This document shows positions 31,540-40,097 of a stretch of 64,000 nt of DNA, in pieces (position 1 is the stretch's first letter; every line of letters starts with the position of its first letter). The position numbers and the translations under genes are program-made. The notes under the pieces were generated by a model. The model was given only the letters and a program-made list of their open reading frames with translations. It had not been told where the DNA came from and searched no databases. This DNA is from a virus. Where the stretch lies: the IMG/VR virus record IMGVR_UViG_3300044213_000170, positions 1 to 64,000 of that record, one strand, 5' to 3'.

Positions 31540-31857
31540 TCACTTAATAATTGAGCCGCCGTTTACTGGTGCAATACCTGTAGTAGTTTGTATATAATGA
31601 TTTTCCATCTCTTTTATCGTCACAGAATGTATCATTACATGATCGGTTCTTAGCTCTATATTTTTATTTATATCCCCAGTAAATAGGCTTTGTATTAACC
31701 CTATACCTTGAGCACTAGGCACTACAGTGCAGGGTCTATTAACGATCCAGCCTGTCATTGACGTTTCGACTATTTTAGCAATTAATTCATCACCATTTAC
31801 TAATTTAAATGAAACAACATCGTCTTTATCGTACTTAGAGTTATTGTTAAACAGCAT
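31540..31857 (-). CDS. Sm-like (LSm-fold) phage protein
   Basis: The 105-residue protein has the Sm-type start DVVSFKLVNGDELIAKIVE (Sm1-like), WIVNRPCTVVP and a later TDHVMIHSVTI strand. The family is common in T4-like marine phages and the fold recalls Hfq/LSm RNA-binding rings. RNA binding here is inferred. It overlaps the glutaredoxin gene by 11 bp. Confidence 0.6.
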   Translation of the reverse strand: MLFNNNSKYDKDDVVSFKLVNGDELIAKIVETSMTGWIVNRPCTVVPSAQGIGLIQSLFTGDINKNIELRTDHVMIHSVTIKEMENHYIQTTTGIAPVNGGSIIK

Positions 31858-32098
31858 TTGCTCGCTCCATTAATTCGCTTTCGGTTAATTTGGAAAGTCC
31901 TTGATATCCGCCCTGTACAAATAACTTGCCATCTTTATAAAGTTGCGGTACTGTTCTATGGCCTTCGTTTACGATGAATTGTCGTGCATCTGGGTTTTCA
32001 TCCACTTTAATTTCTTCGTACGAAATATTTTTTAATTTAAGAAGATTTTTTGCTTGATCGCAAAAAGGGCAATTGTTTTTTGAATAAATTGTTATCAC
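31847..32098 (-). CDS. grx: Glutaredoxin
   Basis: The 83-residue protein is a standard glutaredoxin: CPFC active site (residues 11-14), TVPQLY with cis-Pro and a GG loop before the last helix. It donates electrons to ribonucleotide reductase, matching its place just after nrdB. Length is typical of short Grx3-type proteins. Confidence 0.95.
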   Translation of the reverse strand: MITIYSKNNCPFCDQAKNLLKLKNISYEEIKVDENPDARQFIVNEGHRTVPQLYKDGKLFVQGGYQGLSKLTESELMERANAV

Positions 32099-32142
32099 GT
32101 GTTAATTCCTTATTATGTAATTAGTGTAAAATGTCGCCGCAA

Positions 32143-33246
32143 TTAAATTTCAGGAAGTTCATCATAATTAAGTTGATCGGTCATAACACCAATTACATAA
32201 TTAGTGCTTTCATTTTCTTGCAATGCGGTTTGTTTTTTACTAGTATCACTATGTTTATTAAACCAAGGGATAGGTGTATTCTTTGGTGCAGGTAAATGAT
32301 ATTTAATACCGATTTCTTTTAATGCCGTCGCTGCAGTATAATCTACAAACTCTTTAAGAATAGACGGCCCTAATCCAATAACCGGACCTTTATGGAACAA
32401 ATAATCGGCCCACTCTTTCTCCTCACGAATAACATCTAAATACATGGCATACACTTCGTCTTTACATTCTTGTGCAACCCTAGCAAACCTAGCATCTTCT
32501 TTTACTACTTGATTAATAATATATGCCGTCCACCCCTTATGCAACATTTCATCCTGAAGAATTAAACTAATAATATTGCCATTACCGATAAAAATCTTAT
32601 TTTCTACCATTGCCAAACTTGTAGCAAATGATACCATAAATCTAAAGGCTTCTAATGCATAACTAGCATTAAGAGCCAACCAGATTGCTTTAATGTGGGA
32701 TTCCTCACTGACGGTTCTTGGAGATACTTCTTTAAAACAATTTAGTTGATGCAAGTCGTCATAATACTTACCAACACTACTAGCCATGTTTACGATTTCT
32801 TGTGTGTCATGTATAGTATTGAATACCGCTTTTGGTACATTATAAATGTTACGAATGATGTGACTATAACTGCGACTATGAATATTTGTTTCAAAGAATG
32901 TCCAATTATATACAAGTGCTTCTAATTCTGGTAAACTTACAACAGGTGTAAAGATTTGACTGGGACCGCGACCTTGCAAACTGTCTAATGCTGTTTGACG
33001 TAATAGGTTGCTAGTGAAGATATGTCTAACTGTATCACTAGCATCCTTGAAGTCGCCGGCGTCTTTAGTTAAACTGATTTCTTCCGGAACCCAAAAGAAT
33101 CCACGTGCGGTTTGTTCAAAGTCAGCGATTTTTTTATATTTCACCTCTTCAAACCTTTGTATTACCACCGGTCCTTCGGGATCCAAAAACATTTTTCTTG
33201 TTAGATAGTTTGGATTTTTTGACAAATCATATTGTGCTCTACTCAT
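32143..33246 (-). CDS. nrdB: Ribonucleotide reductase class Ia beta subunit NrdB
   Basis: The 367-residue protein contains the diiron ligand helices: LEALVYNWTFFETNIHSRSY (Glu, His), the upstream DAGDFKDASD region, EESHIKAIWLA and DEMLHKGW (Glu, His). The tyrosyl-radical candidate lies near the first Glu-His pair. It supplies the radical to NrdA for dNTP synthesis. It is uninterrupted, unlike nrdA. Downstream is glutaredoxin; upstream a GIY-YIG endonuclease separates it from nrdA. Confidence 0.95.
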   Translation of the reverse strand: MSRAQYDLSKNPNYLTRKMFLDPEGPVVIQRFEEVKYKKIADFEQTARGFFWVPEEISLTKDAGDFKDASDTVRHIFTSNLLRQTALDSLQGRGPSQIFTPVVSLPELEALVYNWTFFETNIHSRSYSHIIRNIYNVPKAVFNTIHDTQEIVNMASSVGKYYDDLHQLNCFKEVSPRTVSEESHIKAIWLALNASYALEAFRFMVSFATSLAMVENKIFIGNGNIISLILQDEMLHKGWTAYIINQVVKEDARFARVAQECKDEVYAMYLDVIREEKEWADYLFHKGPVIGLGPSILKEFVDYTAATALKEIGIKYHLPAPKNTPIPWFNKHSDTSKKQTALQENESTNYVIGVMTDQLNYDELPEI

Positions 33247-33254
33247 TTATTTCC

Positions 33255-33944
33255 TTATTGATGTTTATGGAATCTAGATAATCCCATATTATTAGTTTCT
33301 TTTTGACACACTACGCAAGATACTCTGGTTCGGGCAGGATTATTATTTATAAAGTAACATTCGCCATTTTCAATCTGTTCTTTCATCCATTCTGAGTGCT
33401 TAATACCATGTTGCTTCTTCCACTCAGGATCAATGAAATGATGCGTACCTGCCTTAACTCTATCAGATGCCACACTGGTGCCGTCAGGGCGTTTTAGTAA
33501 ATTATGTTTTCCCTCCGCAACTAACCTTTTAGTTACCTTACCACCTAAGTTTGCTTTTGGAGGATCATTGACAAAATTGTGCGTCCCATTATCTATTCTT
33601 TTCTGTGCATTTTCTTTTCCAGCATCTCTCAGTTTTTCAATGGCAGATTCAGTGTGTTTATATCCAGAATTATTGCCTCTACCACCATTGGTAGAATTTC
33701 TCAGTATCCCCGTACCCAAATCTTTTCGTCCATATTGTTCAATTAGTTCCGATTCATAATCGTATGCTTCTTCTTCATACAAACAATCTCTTAGAATGAC
33801 TATTTTACTTTTATCTTTCGGCAAAAGATTAGTTCCATTCGTTCCCGTATGTGATTTCCATGCTCTATCGTTACTGCCCTTACCAATGTAATAAGGTGTT
33901 AGGTCTTCTCGTAGATATGCGTAAACATAAAATATATTTTCCAT
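33255..33944 (-). CDS. GIY-YIG homing endonuclease
   Basis: The 229-residue protein opens with YVYAYLREDLTPYYIGKGSNDRAW (GIY-YIG with catalytic Tyr and Arg) and has a Glu-bearing YESELIEQYG. It ends with NUMOD-like repeated helix modules and a Cys pair (CVVCQKE) suggesting a zinc finger. It sits between nrdA-C and nrdB, a classical homing site in T4 phages. A strong ribosome-binding site (AGGAG) and its own late-like promoter are present. Confidence 0.9.
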   Translation of the reverse strand: MENIFYVYAYLREDLTPYYIGKGSNDRAWKSHTGTNGTNLLPKDKSKIVILRDCLYEEEAYDYESELIEQYGRKDLGTGILRNSTNGGRGNNSGYKHTESAIEKLRDAGKENAQKRIDNGTHNFVNDPPKANLGGKVTKRLVAEGKHNLLKRPDGTSVASDRVKAGTHHFIDPEWKKQHGIKHSEWMKEQIENGECYFINNNPARTRVSCVVCQKETNNMGLSRFHKHQ

Positions 33945-33966
33945 TATTTCTCCTAATGCATAATAC

Positions 33967-33974
33967 TATTTATC
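33967..33974 (-). promoter_or_regulatory. Late-type promoter GATAAATA before the GIY-YIG gene
   Basis: GATAAATA on the minus strand lies about 22 bases before the endonuclease start. Homing endonuclease genes in T4 relatives are often under late promoters. Confidence 0.5.
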
Positions 33975-34003
33975 ATTTACGCTTCATATCGTTGAATAGT
34001 TAC

Positions 34004-35017
34004 TCAAAGTTTGCATGCCTCACAATCTTCCATGTCGTCAAAATCAATGACTTCTGGTGGTGCTTCAATATCATCTTGTACTTTGGCTCCCTGCTTATTA
34101 ATAAGTGAGTAATAAAAAGTTTTGGTTCCGTAATAATGTGCCATCATCAAGTTTTTAGCAACCAATGTCGTTGGAACTTTTCTGTCAGGAAAATGTGCCG
34201 GATTGTAGAAAGTATTTACAGATATTGCCTGATCAACATATGCTTGTAATACAGCCGATGTTTTTAGATACCCGACACAATCTGTTTGATCCCACATCAA
34301 TTGATATTTGTTTTTCAATTTGTGATATTCTGGAACAACTTGTGTAAATGATCCTGCTTTGCTTTCTTTAACTGTAATTAAACTCATTGGCATTTCTATG
34401 CCGTTAGTGCTATTAATAACGACACTACTAGATTCTACAGGAGCAATCGCCATTTGTGTAGCATTACGGACACCATATTCTTTCATCTGAATTCTCAGTG
34501 ATTCCCAATCCAATTCCGGTGCAAAGTTTGCTAGTTCATTTACACCTGCGGCACGTACTTCCCACGGGAATGTACCTTGTCCATATCTAGTTTTGTCACT
34601 GTCTAAACATTTACCACGCTCTTTTGCTAACTCAACCGATGCCTCTGTTAAATAGTAGGCTTGATGTTCCATCCAAGTTTTTACATCTTGCAACGCATCT
34701 TTATCACCATACTTATAATCTCGCTTGGCGTGCCAATACGCTAAGTTAGTGACACCAATACCTAGCGGACGGATTTCGTCATTGCTTAATTTACTTTGGA
34801 TACTTAGAAAATCTTGATAGTCCAAAATATTATTGAGACTGCGGTGAAGAATACGACAGGCACGACGCATATCTTCCGGGTTACGGAAGGCACCCCAATT
34901 GATAGAGCCGAGTGTGCAAAGAGCCACTCTGCCCTCCGCTTCATCAATCTCAAAATATTCGTATTCATCATCTAACTCTTCGGGTAGATATTCTATTTCT
35001 TCATATAGTTCGTTCAT
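34004..35017 (-). CDS. nrdA-C: Ribonucleotide reductase NrdA, C-terminal piece
   Basis: The 337-residue protein corresponds to the C-terminal 45 percent of class Ia NrdA. It contains VALCTLGSINWGAF (second active-site Cys, E. coli C462), GIGVTNLAYW, PVESSSVVINSTNGIEMP, ISVNTFYNP and the tail CEACKL that takes electrons from glutaredoxin. It begins with an added or extended acidic segment rich in Glu, Asp and Tyr. It must pair with the N-terminal piece at 35025-36494 to be active. Confidence 0.93.
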   Translation of the reverse strand: MNELYEEIEYLPEELDDEYEYFEIDEAEGRVALCTLGSINWGAFRNPEDMRRACRILHRSLNNILDYQDFLSIQSKLSNDEIRPLGIGVTNLAYWHAKRDYKYGDKDALQDVKTWMEHQAYYLTEASVELAKERGKCLDSDKTRYGQGTFPWEVRAAGVNELANFAPELDWESLRIQMKEYGVRNATQMAIAPVESSSVVINSTNGIEMPMSLITVKESKAGSFTQVVPEYHKLKNKYQLMWDQTDCVGYLKTSAVLQAYVDQAISVNTFYNPAHFPDRKVPTTLVAKNLMMAHYYGTKTFYYSLINKQGAKVQDDIEAPPEVIDFDDMEDCEACKL

Positions 35018-35024
35018 TATTCAT

Positions 35025-36494
35025 CTACCTTATCTTCCTGATGTTAACAATGTCATTTGATTTTGTTTTCATAAACTCGTCTACATTGGACTTTTTAACT
35101 CTAATCAACTTTCGTTCAGAATTCATTCGCTTGAAACTCTTGGTGGGCAAAAGGATTTCGCAACATAAATTCGACTGATAAATCTTATGATATTCAGGAT
35201 CAAACGGACCTTGATTCATTACATTGTCTATGAACACAAGATAGATACGTCCGGTGTCTGTACGTTCTTTTAAAATGCCGCCTTTGAATACTTCTTCTGC
35301 TGACATAACTTTTTTACGCAAGCCCGATTGTTTTTCATATTTTGTATATAATTGTTCAAACAACTGAGTATCTCTGTAAAATGCTTCGTACAAGTCAGGT
35401 ACTTCGTTGGGATCAAAGAAAGTAATATTTTCTTTATTTTTAAAGCGGCGCCAAAAGAAGGCACTTAATACAACGCCATAGTCCATATGACGTACACGTG
35501 TTTCTTCCGTACCTTGATTATTCTTTAGAACGATAAGATCATCAAATTGATGATGCCAAATTGGATAAAATACTGTGGCGCTGGCATTACGTATACCACC
35601 CTGACTACAACTTCGTAGATCGCCGAACCATTTCTTTAAGAATGGTATCATACCTGTATGCATAATTTCCCCGCCACGAATAGGACTACCAAGCGGACGT
35701 AAGCGACCAATCTCTAATCCTATGCCAGCACGTTTGCTGGCATACTTGGCCATCATTTCGCCCGAAGCAAAGATACTATCAAGATCGTCGTCACTGCGAA
35801 TGAGAACACAACTGCTAAACTGTTTAGTTGGAGTTCCAAGGCCAGCAAGCACAGGAGTAGCGAGAGTGAAAAGACCATCGGACGCCGCATGGTAATACTC
35901 TTTAATGTATCGCATCCTTGCTGTGTTAGGTTCTTCTTTGTGAAATACTGTTGCAGCCGCGACCATATATCTAATTTGGGGAGTTTCATATGTTTCCTTA
36001 GTAGCACGATTTCTAACTAGATATTTTTCAATTAACTGTTCAATCGCAGCATAGCTATATTGTTCGTCCTTCTCATGGTCCAACATGGCGTTCATTTTAT
36101 CCCAGTCTTCTTTTGTATACCACTCAAGAAGTTCAGGAGTATATAATCCTACGCTTACATTTTTTTTAACAATCTCATATATGTGTGGTACTTCGTAGTC
36201 GCCGTAGACATCTTTGCGTAACATACTAAGACGTTGTTTACCGGCCACATATTGATAATTTGTATGTCCTACTTCGGGGTTATTTTCTACGTCGATTAAA
36301 TCGACTATAGCTCGCAGTGTTATTTCATCTATTTCTCGTGTAGTGATATTATCATAAAATTGAGGATGACTTTTAATTTCGATCATACTCTGACTTACAT
36401 CTGCTACACCTCTACAAACTTTTTGAACTTGTGCTTGCCACTTTTCAACCGACAATGGTTCTTTATTGCCTGAACGTTTTACTACTTGAATCAT
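35025..36494 (-). CDS. nrdA-N: Ribonucleotide reductase NrdA, N-terminal piece
   Basis: The 489-residue protein begins with an ATP-cone (VVKRSGNKEPLSVEKWQAQV) and holds SSCVLIRSDDDLDSI (E. coli C225), GIGLEIGRLR and QSNLCCEILLPTK (thiyl-radical Cys C439 and Glu). It then ends with a non-homologous basic tail rich in Lys and Arg and stops with TAG, seven bases before the C-terminal piece. All N-side catalytic residues are present. Confidence 0.93.
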   Translation of the reverse strand: MIQVVKRSGNKEPLSVEKWQAQVQKVCRGVADVSQSMIEIKSHPQFYDNITTREIDEITLRAIVDLIDVENNPEVGHTNYQYVAGKQRLSMLRKDVYGDYEVPHIYEIVKKNVSVGLYTPELLEWYTKEDWDKMNAMLDHEKDEQYSYAAIEQLIEKYLVRNRATKETYETPQIRYMVAAATVFHKEEPNTARMRYIKEYYHAASDGLFTLATPVLAGLGTPTKQFSSCVLIRSDDDLDSIFASGEMMAKYASKRAGIGLEIGRLRPLGSPIRGGEIMHTGMIPFLKKWFGDLRSCSQGGIRNASATVFYPIWHHQFDDLIVLKNNQGTEETRVRHMDYGVVLSAFFWRRFKNKENITFFDPNEVPDLYEAFYRDTQLFEQLYTKYEKQSGLRKKVMSAEEVFKGGILKERTDTGRIYLVFIDNVMNQGPFDPEYHKIYQSNLCCEILLPTKSFKRMNSERKLIRVKKSNVDEFMKTKSNDIVNIRKIR

Positions 36495-36514
36495 TTATCT
36501 TGAACCTATACTTA

Positions 36515-36970
36515 TTATATTATTTTATCAAGACCCAAATCCGCTATGGTTATGGTTCTTTTTAATTTTAAGTTTTTATTGACTTGTGCTTTATTTAATA
36601 CCGTGTCATGTTCCATATTAAGAACATATAATCCTTGGTTAACAAAGACTAAATTATACTGTTCATTAGTTGATGGGTCAACAAATATTTTTATTTCTAA
36701 CTCAGGCTTATGTTCGCTTAGATATAAAGTATATACTATACCTAGTGCAATTGCAAGAGTACAGTAATAATTTTCAAAAATTAATTCCCAAGGACCGGGC
36801 CACAGGGAAATATCATCCAAGCTAAGATAATGTTTTTGATATGGAGTATAACTCCACATATGTTCGGTTTCTTTAACTGCATCAGCCAAAGATAAGCCAG
36901 AAATTTTTGTTCTAAATTCTTGCCATAACCGAAGTCGGTGGTATGGCATCTCGTTCCAAAAAGTATTCAA
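36515..36970 (-). CDS. Conserved phage protein of unknown function
   Basis: The 151-residue protein starts PYHRLRLWQEFRTKISGLSLADAVKETEHMW and has SLWPGPWELIFENYYCTLAIALGIVYTLYLS in the middle. I recall this pattern from marine T4-like phages. The WPxPWEL/CxLAxALG core suggests a compact globular fold without membrane insertion. Function unknown; likely co-transcribed with nrd genes or the fibre gene upstream. Confidence 0.6.
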   Translation of the reverse strand: MNTFWNEMPYHRLRLWQEFRTKISGLSLADAVKETEHMWSYTPYQKHYLSLDDISLWPGPWELIFENYYCTLAIALGIVYTLYLSEHKPELEIKIFVDPSTNEQYNLVFVNQGLYVLNMEHDTVLNKAQVNKNLKLKRTITIADLGLDKII

Positions 36971-36973
36971 TTT

Positions 36974-37522
36974 TTACCAGGTAAAATCAGATTTTGTAAA
37001 TTTCATATCTGCCGAATTACCGGCAGTTGTTGTTGCTACCAGCACCGCAGTGTTACCATGCATCACTGCCCCTAATATAATACCTATATTAGTGGATTCA
37101 ACATAGTCATCTCTGGTTGAAACATAAGTACCATTATGTGCAATAAAAAAATTCCCTGCTCTAAAATCAGAGTCACGTTTGATTGTATAATTTATAACTG
37201 CGGCAGGTTCATCAATCCCGAATGATACCGGTATGGTATTGACAGTCACATTGGCTAGTGTTACCCCTGCACTGATGCTATCAGTGTTTTGTTGGACATT
37301 GGCACCATAGTAAATGTTCACATTGGCATTACCGCTAGTAATATCCTGCTGTGTAATCACCTTAACTATGGACCCAGGATTAACTGCCTCAGGATCGGAC
37401 CCTACACCGATATATAATTCATGTGTATCTACACACCAGCCGAATTCGCCACCGTCTAATTGCGATAAATCGTCCTTGATACCCCTACGAGTTTTAACTT
37501 TGCTAATCTGTGTTACGGCCAT
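36974..37522 (-). CDS. Fibre-like structural protein
   Basis: The 182-residue protein begins ISKVKTRRGIKDDLSQLDGGEFGWCVDTHELYIG, the N-terminal pattern shared by phage tail-fibre and appendage proteins (a short beta module with Gly-Glu-Phe/Leu-Gly-Trp and an Asp-Thr turn). A beta-rich body of Asn, Thr and Val follows. An exact TATAAATA lies upstream, consistent with late expression. Confidence 0.65.
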   Translation of the reverse strand: MAVTQISKVKTRRGIKDDLSQLDGGEFGWCVDTHELYIGVGSDPEAVNPGSIVKVITQQDITSGNANVNIYYGANVQQNTDSISAGVTLANVTVNTIPVSFGIDEPAAVINYTIKRDSDFRAGNFFIAHNGTYVSTRDDYVESTNIGIILGAVMHGNTAVLVATTTAGNSADMKFTKSDFTW

Positions 37523-37544
37523 TTTTTTATTACCTTAATAGTTA

Positions 37545-37552
37545 TATTTATA
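37545..37552 (-). promoter_or_regulatory. T4-type late promoter (TATAAATA)
   Basis: Exact octamer on the minus strand, 22 bases before the fibre-like gene start at 37522. It overlaps the last codons of the nuclease gene. Confidence 0.65.
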
Positions 37553-38231
37553 GTGATTGATAATACTGTTCTACTCTTGCGAGCCAGTTTTCTGTCCACA
37601 TCGAAAATTCGTCACCCTCAATGACAAATTCTTGGTAATTACAATCGGCACTGCACATTAAAATAACACCTTGATTTATAGTTGTACCATATGTTTCATT
37701 ATGCGCCAATGCATACGCAGTCAGCTGAAGAAAATAATCCTCAATCCATTCGCGTTTTTTAAGTTTATTTGTTTGTTTAAAGTCTAAAATTGCTGGGTTT
37801 CCACGCCATTCGGCAATACAATCTGTTGTGCCCGCATACAATCCTTTACAGTATAAAGGAATCTCTACCCCCCAATATTCAGTGACATTTTTGCCTAATC
37901 CGTCAAAAATGATAGTATTGGCCATACTGTGACTTTGTTTACTAAAAGGATTAGATCCGGGTTGGCCCAAGAATCCATCTTTAATATAGTCTTCAAGCCA
38001 TTTGTGCATTCTGGTGCCACGCCCGGCAGCTTCAGCTGTTATTTCTTTTGCTTTTACTTCGCCTACACGTTTACGCCACTGTTGCAACGCATCTCGTTTT
38101 TCTTGAGGTTTAGTAGCGTCTAGAATAGTTGTGACAGACGGCAAGGCTTCACCGTCCGGAGTTAGATAAACCCGTTTACCATTACGAGACTCTCGTATCA
38201 TTGATTTATATGTAAATTTATTGGTTATCAT
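37548..38231 (-). CDS. PD-(D/E)XK (RecB/MGME1-like) exonuclease
   Basis: The 227-residue protein has the core GTTDCIAEW...PAILDFKQTNK (Asp, Asp-x-Lys), a preceding helix AAGRGTRMHKWLEDYI with RGTxxH, and a following QLTAYALAHNE (QxxxY) helix. These five features define RecB-like nucleases such as phage recombination exonucleases. It probably processes DNA ends in replication or recombination. It overlaps the SGNH-like gene by 14 bp. Confidence 0.85.
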   Translation of the reverse strand: MITNKFTYKSMIRESRNGKRVYLTPDGEALPSVTTILDATKPQEKRDALQQWRKRVGEVKAKEITAEAAGRGTRMHKWLEDYIKDGFLGQPGSNPFSKQSHSMANTIIFDGLGKNVTEYWGVEIPLYCKGLYAGTTDCIAEWRGNPAILDFKQTNKLKKREWIEDYFLQLTAYALAHNETYGTTINQGVILMCSADCNYQEFVIEGDEFSMWTENWLARVEQYYQSL

Positions 38232-39027
38232 AATATCTTGTATATTGAGTTAACATTTTTTGTTTAAAATATTCTTGTGTTTTTTTACCAGGATGTTGAC
38301 CATCTCTTGCCAAGTCAATTGACTGAAAAAATTCTTTCAAGCCGGCAGGAGAAGGTAGCTTTGCGTCTTCTTGATTTTTATTAAAATCTAATAACTGTTC
38401 TGCATCTTCCGAAAATACTGCCTTTACGCCATAAACGTTTGCTAATAAATTTACCATTAATTTATTTTTATGCAGCCTATGTGTGGCGTGCGGGTCGCTT
38501 AATAGATCAATTGACTCCCCTATCTTGCTCCACGGGCCCAGGAATTCGAACCTATTAAATTTTGCTCCAAAATCTCCCTTTGTTAATACTTCAAATCTCG
38601 CTGCACTCGGCCATAATATAAAAACGAATTCCGGGTTAAAGTATGGTATCGTATTTGCAGCCAGTCTGGCAATTGTATCCGAACTAGCACCAGGAAGACC
38701 GAAATTATAAATGGTATGAGTTGGAAACTCTTTTTCTAATAGCACAGGCCACGGCTCGTCTACTCCGACACCTTCAGTAAAGCTGCATCCAAAGCACAAA
38801 ATGGTGTTAGTTAACTCGACGAACTCGTGTGTTCGCCATCCATACGTATTAAATCTATATTCAAAAGAATCGGGCGTGTAGTCGGGTTCGATGCCTTTCG
38901 ATGCACAGTTAGATAGATATTTTTTAAAATTTTTAAGATTATCGGTTCCGGACCAAGTCGAAACCACAGGTTTTGATATGTGCTCTTGTTTTTTAGGTAT
39001 TACCCCTAATTCGAATTTATTTTCCAT
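38218..39027 (-). CDS. SGNH/GDSL-like hydrolase
   Basis: The 269-residue protein has block I LCFGCSFTEGVGVDEPWP (Ser in CSFT), a block-II-like FGLPGASSD, block III-like FVFILWPSAARFE and a late DGQHPG (Asp/His) segment. This fits the SGNH catalytic order. Such phage enzymes may deacetylate or cleave esters on host glycans. A second member is at 52816-53628. Confidence 0.7.
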   Translation of the reverse strand: MENKFELGVIPKKQEHISKPVVSTWSGTDNLKNFKKYLSNCASKGIEPDYTPDSFEYRFNTYGWRTHEFVELTNTILCFGCSFTEGVGVDEPWPVLLEKEFPTHTIYNFGLPGASSDTIARLAANTIPYFNPEFVFILWPSAARFEVLTKGDFGAKFNRFEFLGPWSKIGESIDLLSDPHATHRLHKNKLMVNLLANVYGVKAVFSEDAEQLLDFNKNQEDAKLPSPAGLKEFFQSIDLARDGQHPGKKTQEYFKQKMLTQYTRYYDNQ

Positions 39028-39655
39028 TATGCTTGGTCGACTGTTTTATTTTATTTGCCGCTATCTCTTTGTTGGAGATATCATAATTCTTTAAGAATAA
39101 AAAAGGATTTAAGTTTTTAACCCATTTACTTTGCAAGAGTTGAATTTTGCTTAATAAGTTGTGTTGTTCAACAAAAAAGTCATTTGTATATTCAAGTGTA
39201 GTAGGTTTAGGTAATTCTACCCGACTGGTAATTTCTAATCCATCACGTTCAACAATTCGCAGACCAAATTTTGTTGCAAGGTGTTGAATTTTTTTGTTTT
39301 GAGTAATACAGTGCATGAATACATTATCAATGCCGTGTAACTTGGCCCAGGCAATCATATACTTCATTAATTCTCCGGCCACACCTTTGCCTTGAGATAT
39401 AGCATCTACACTTACTGCCAGTTCCCAATCATTTCCAAATTTTGCCAAATGTCCAAATCCTATTATTTCTTCGGAGTCGATCGCACAAAATAAATGGTGG
39501 TCTTGTTGGTTATACAAAATATTTAATATTAGAGCATCAATTTGATGATCGGTTATGTTGTGACAAAATCGAGTGTATTTGTCATCGGCTGGAAGATTTT
39601 TTAAATGTAAACCATACACAGCCAAAACGTCGATTGATTTATGTTGAATTTTCAT
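39017..39655 (-). CDS. GNAT-family N-acetyltransferase
   Basis: The 212-residue protein has the acetyl-CoA-binding motif A: WELAVSVDAISQGKGVAGELMKYMI (Q-x-x-G-x-G/A) and the motif-B segment IDNVFMHCITQNKKIQHLATKFGL. The C-terminal 60 residues are an extra helical extension. Possible targets are host or virion proteins, or small molecules. It overlaps the SGNH-like gene by 11 bp. Confidence 0.85.
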   Translation of the reverse strand: MKIQHKSIDVLAVYGLHLKNLPADDKYTRFCHNITDHQIDALILNILYNQQDHHLFCAIDSEEIIGFGHLAKFGNDWELAVSVDAISQGKGVAGELMKYMIAWAKLHGIDNVFMHCITQNKKIQHLATKFGLRIVERDGLEITSRVELPKPTTLEYTNDFFVEQHNLLSKIQLLQSKWVKNLNPFLFLKNYDISNKEIAANKIKQSTKHNGK

Positions 39656-39668
39656 AGATGAAGAATAT

Positions 39669-39714
39669 AGTGGGTACCATTGGTGCCCACTTGTGTAATT
39701 ATAAAATATTTATT
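39669..39714 (-). promoter_or_regulatory. Late-type element AATAAATA and leader hairpin before the GNAT gene
   Basis: On the minus strand AATAAATA (39707-39714) is followed by a GTGGGCACC-AAT-GGTACCCAC hairpin (39669-39689, one mismatch) about 14 bases before the ATG. The hairpin could stabilise the mRNA or attenuate readthrough from the upstream gene. Confidence 0.45.
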
Positions 39715-40097
39715 TAACTTTGTCTACGTTTCAAGGCGCTTTTGGCCATATTAGAAACCGTTTGTGCAGGATTATCCACAGATGTACCGGATGACTCGGA
39801 ATCCTGTGTATTACTGACATTTGAGTAACTATGAGTAACAAACACTATTTCGTTCGGAGTAATTTGTTTAATGATGTTTTTCATAGCCGGAATCTCGTCA
39901 TTCGCAGCCATTAAATCTTCTAAACTAAAACTCGATGCTCCAGTATTTTGAATAAGGCGGACAACAAATTGAACGGGCAATTTGGATTTTAATTCGCCTT
40001 GATCTATTTTACTCTTAATAAGGCTAAGAGCGGTGATAACATTACTATGTACATCACCGTCTTCATTGACTGTATCGAGGAAGTCGTTTGCTCGCAT
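39714..40097 (-). CDS. Small conserved phage protein, possible structural or core component
   Basis: The 127-residue protein (MRANDFLDTVNEDGD start, Ser/Asp-rich tail) has the short MRxxxF-x-E style start seen in several neighbouring virion-type genes. It overlaps the next upstream gene by one base. No family is recognised. Confidence 0.55.
   Translation of the reverse strand: MRANDFLDTVNEDGDVHSNVITALSLIKSKIDQGELKSKLPVQFVVRLIQNTGASSFSLEDLMAANDEIPAMKNIIKQITPNEIVFVTHSYSNVSNTQDSESSGTSVDNPAQTVSNMAKSALKRRQS

Noticed and set aside
35018-35027. NrdA split as a simple sequencing error
   Set aside because: The N-piece ends with about 37 non-homologous codons and the C-piece has its own ribosome-binding site and acidic extension; a single indel would not restore a normal NrdA.
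34004-36494. Split intein in NrdA
   Set aside because: No block A, B, F or G motifs are found at the junction; this is a plain gene split, unlike uvsW.
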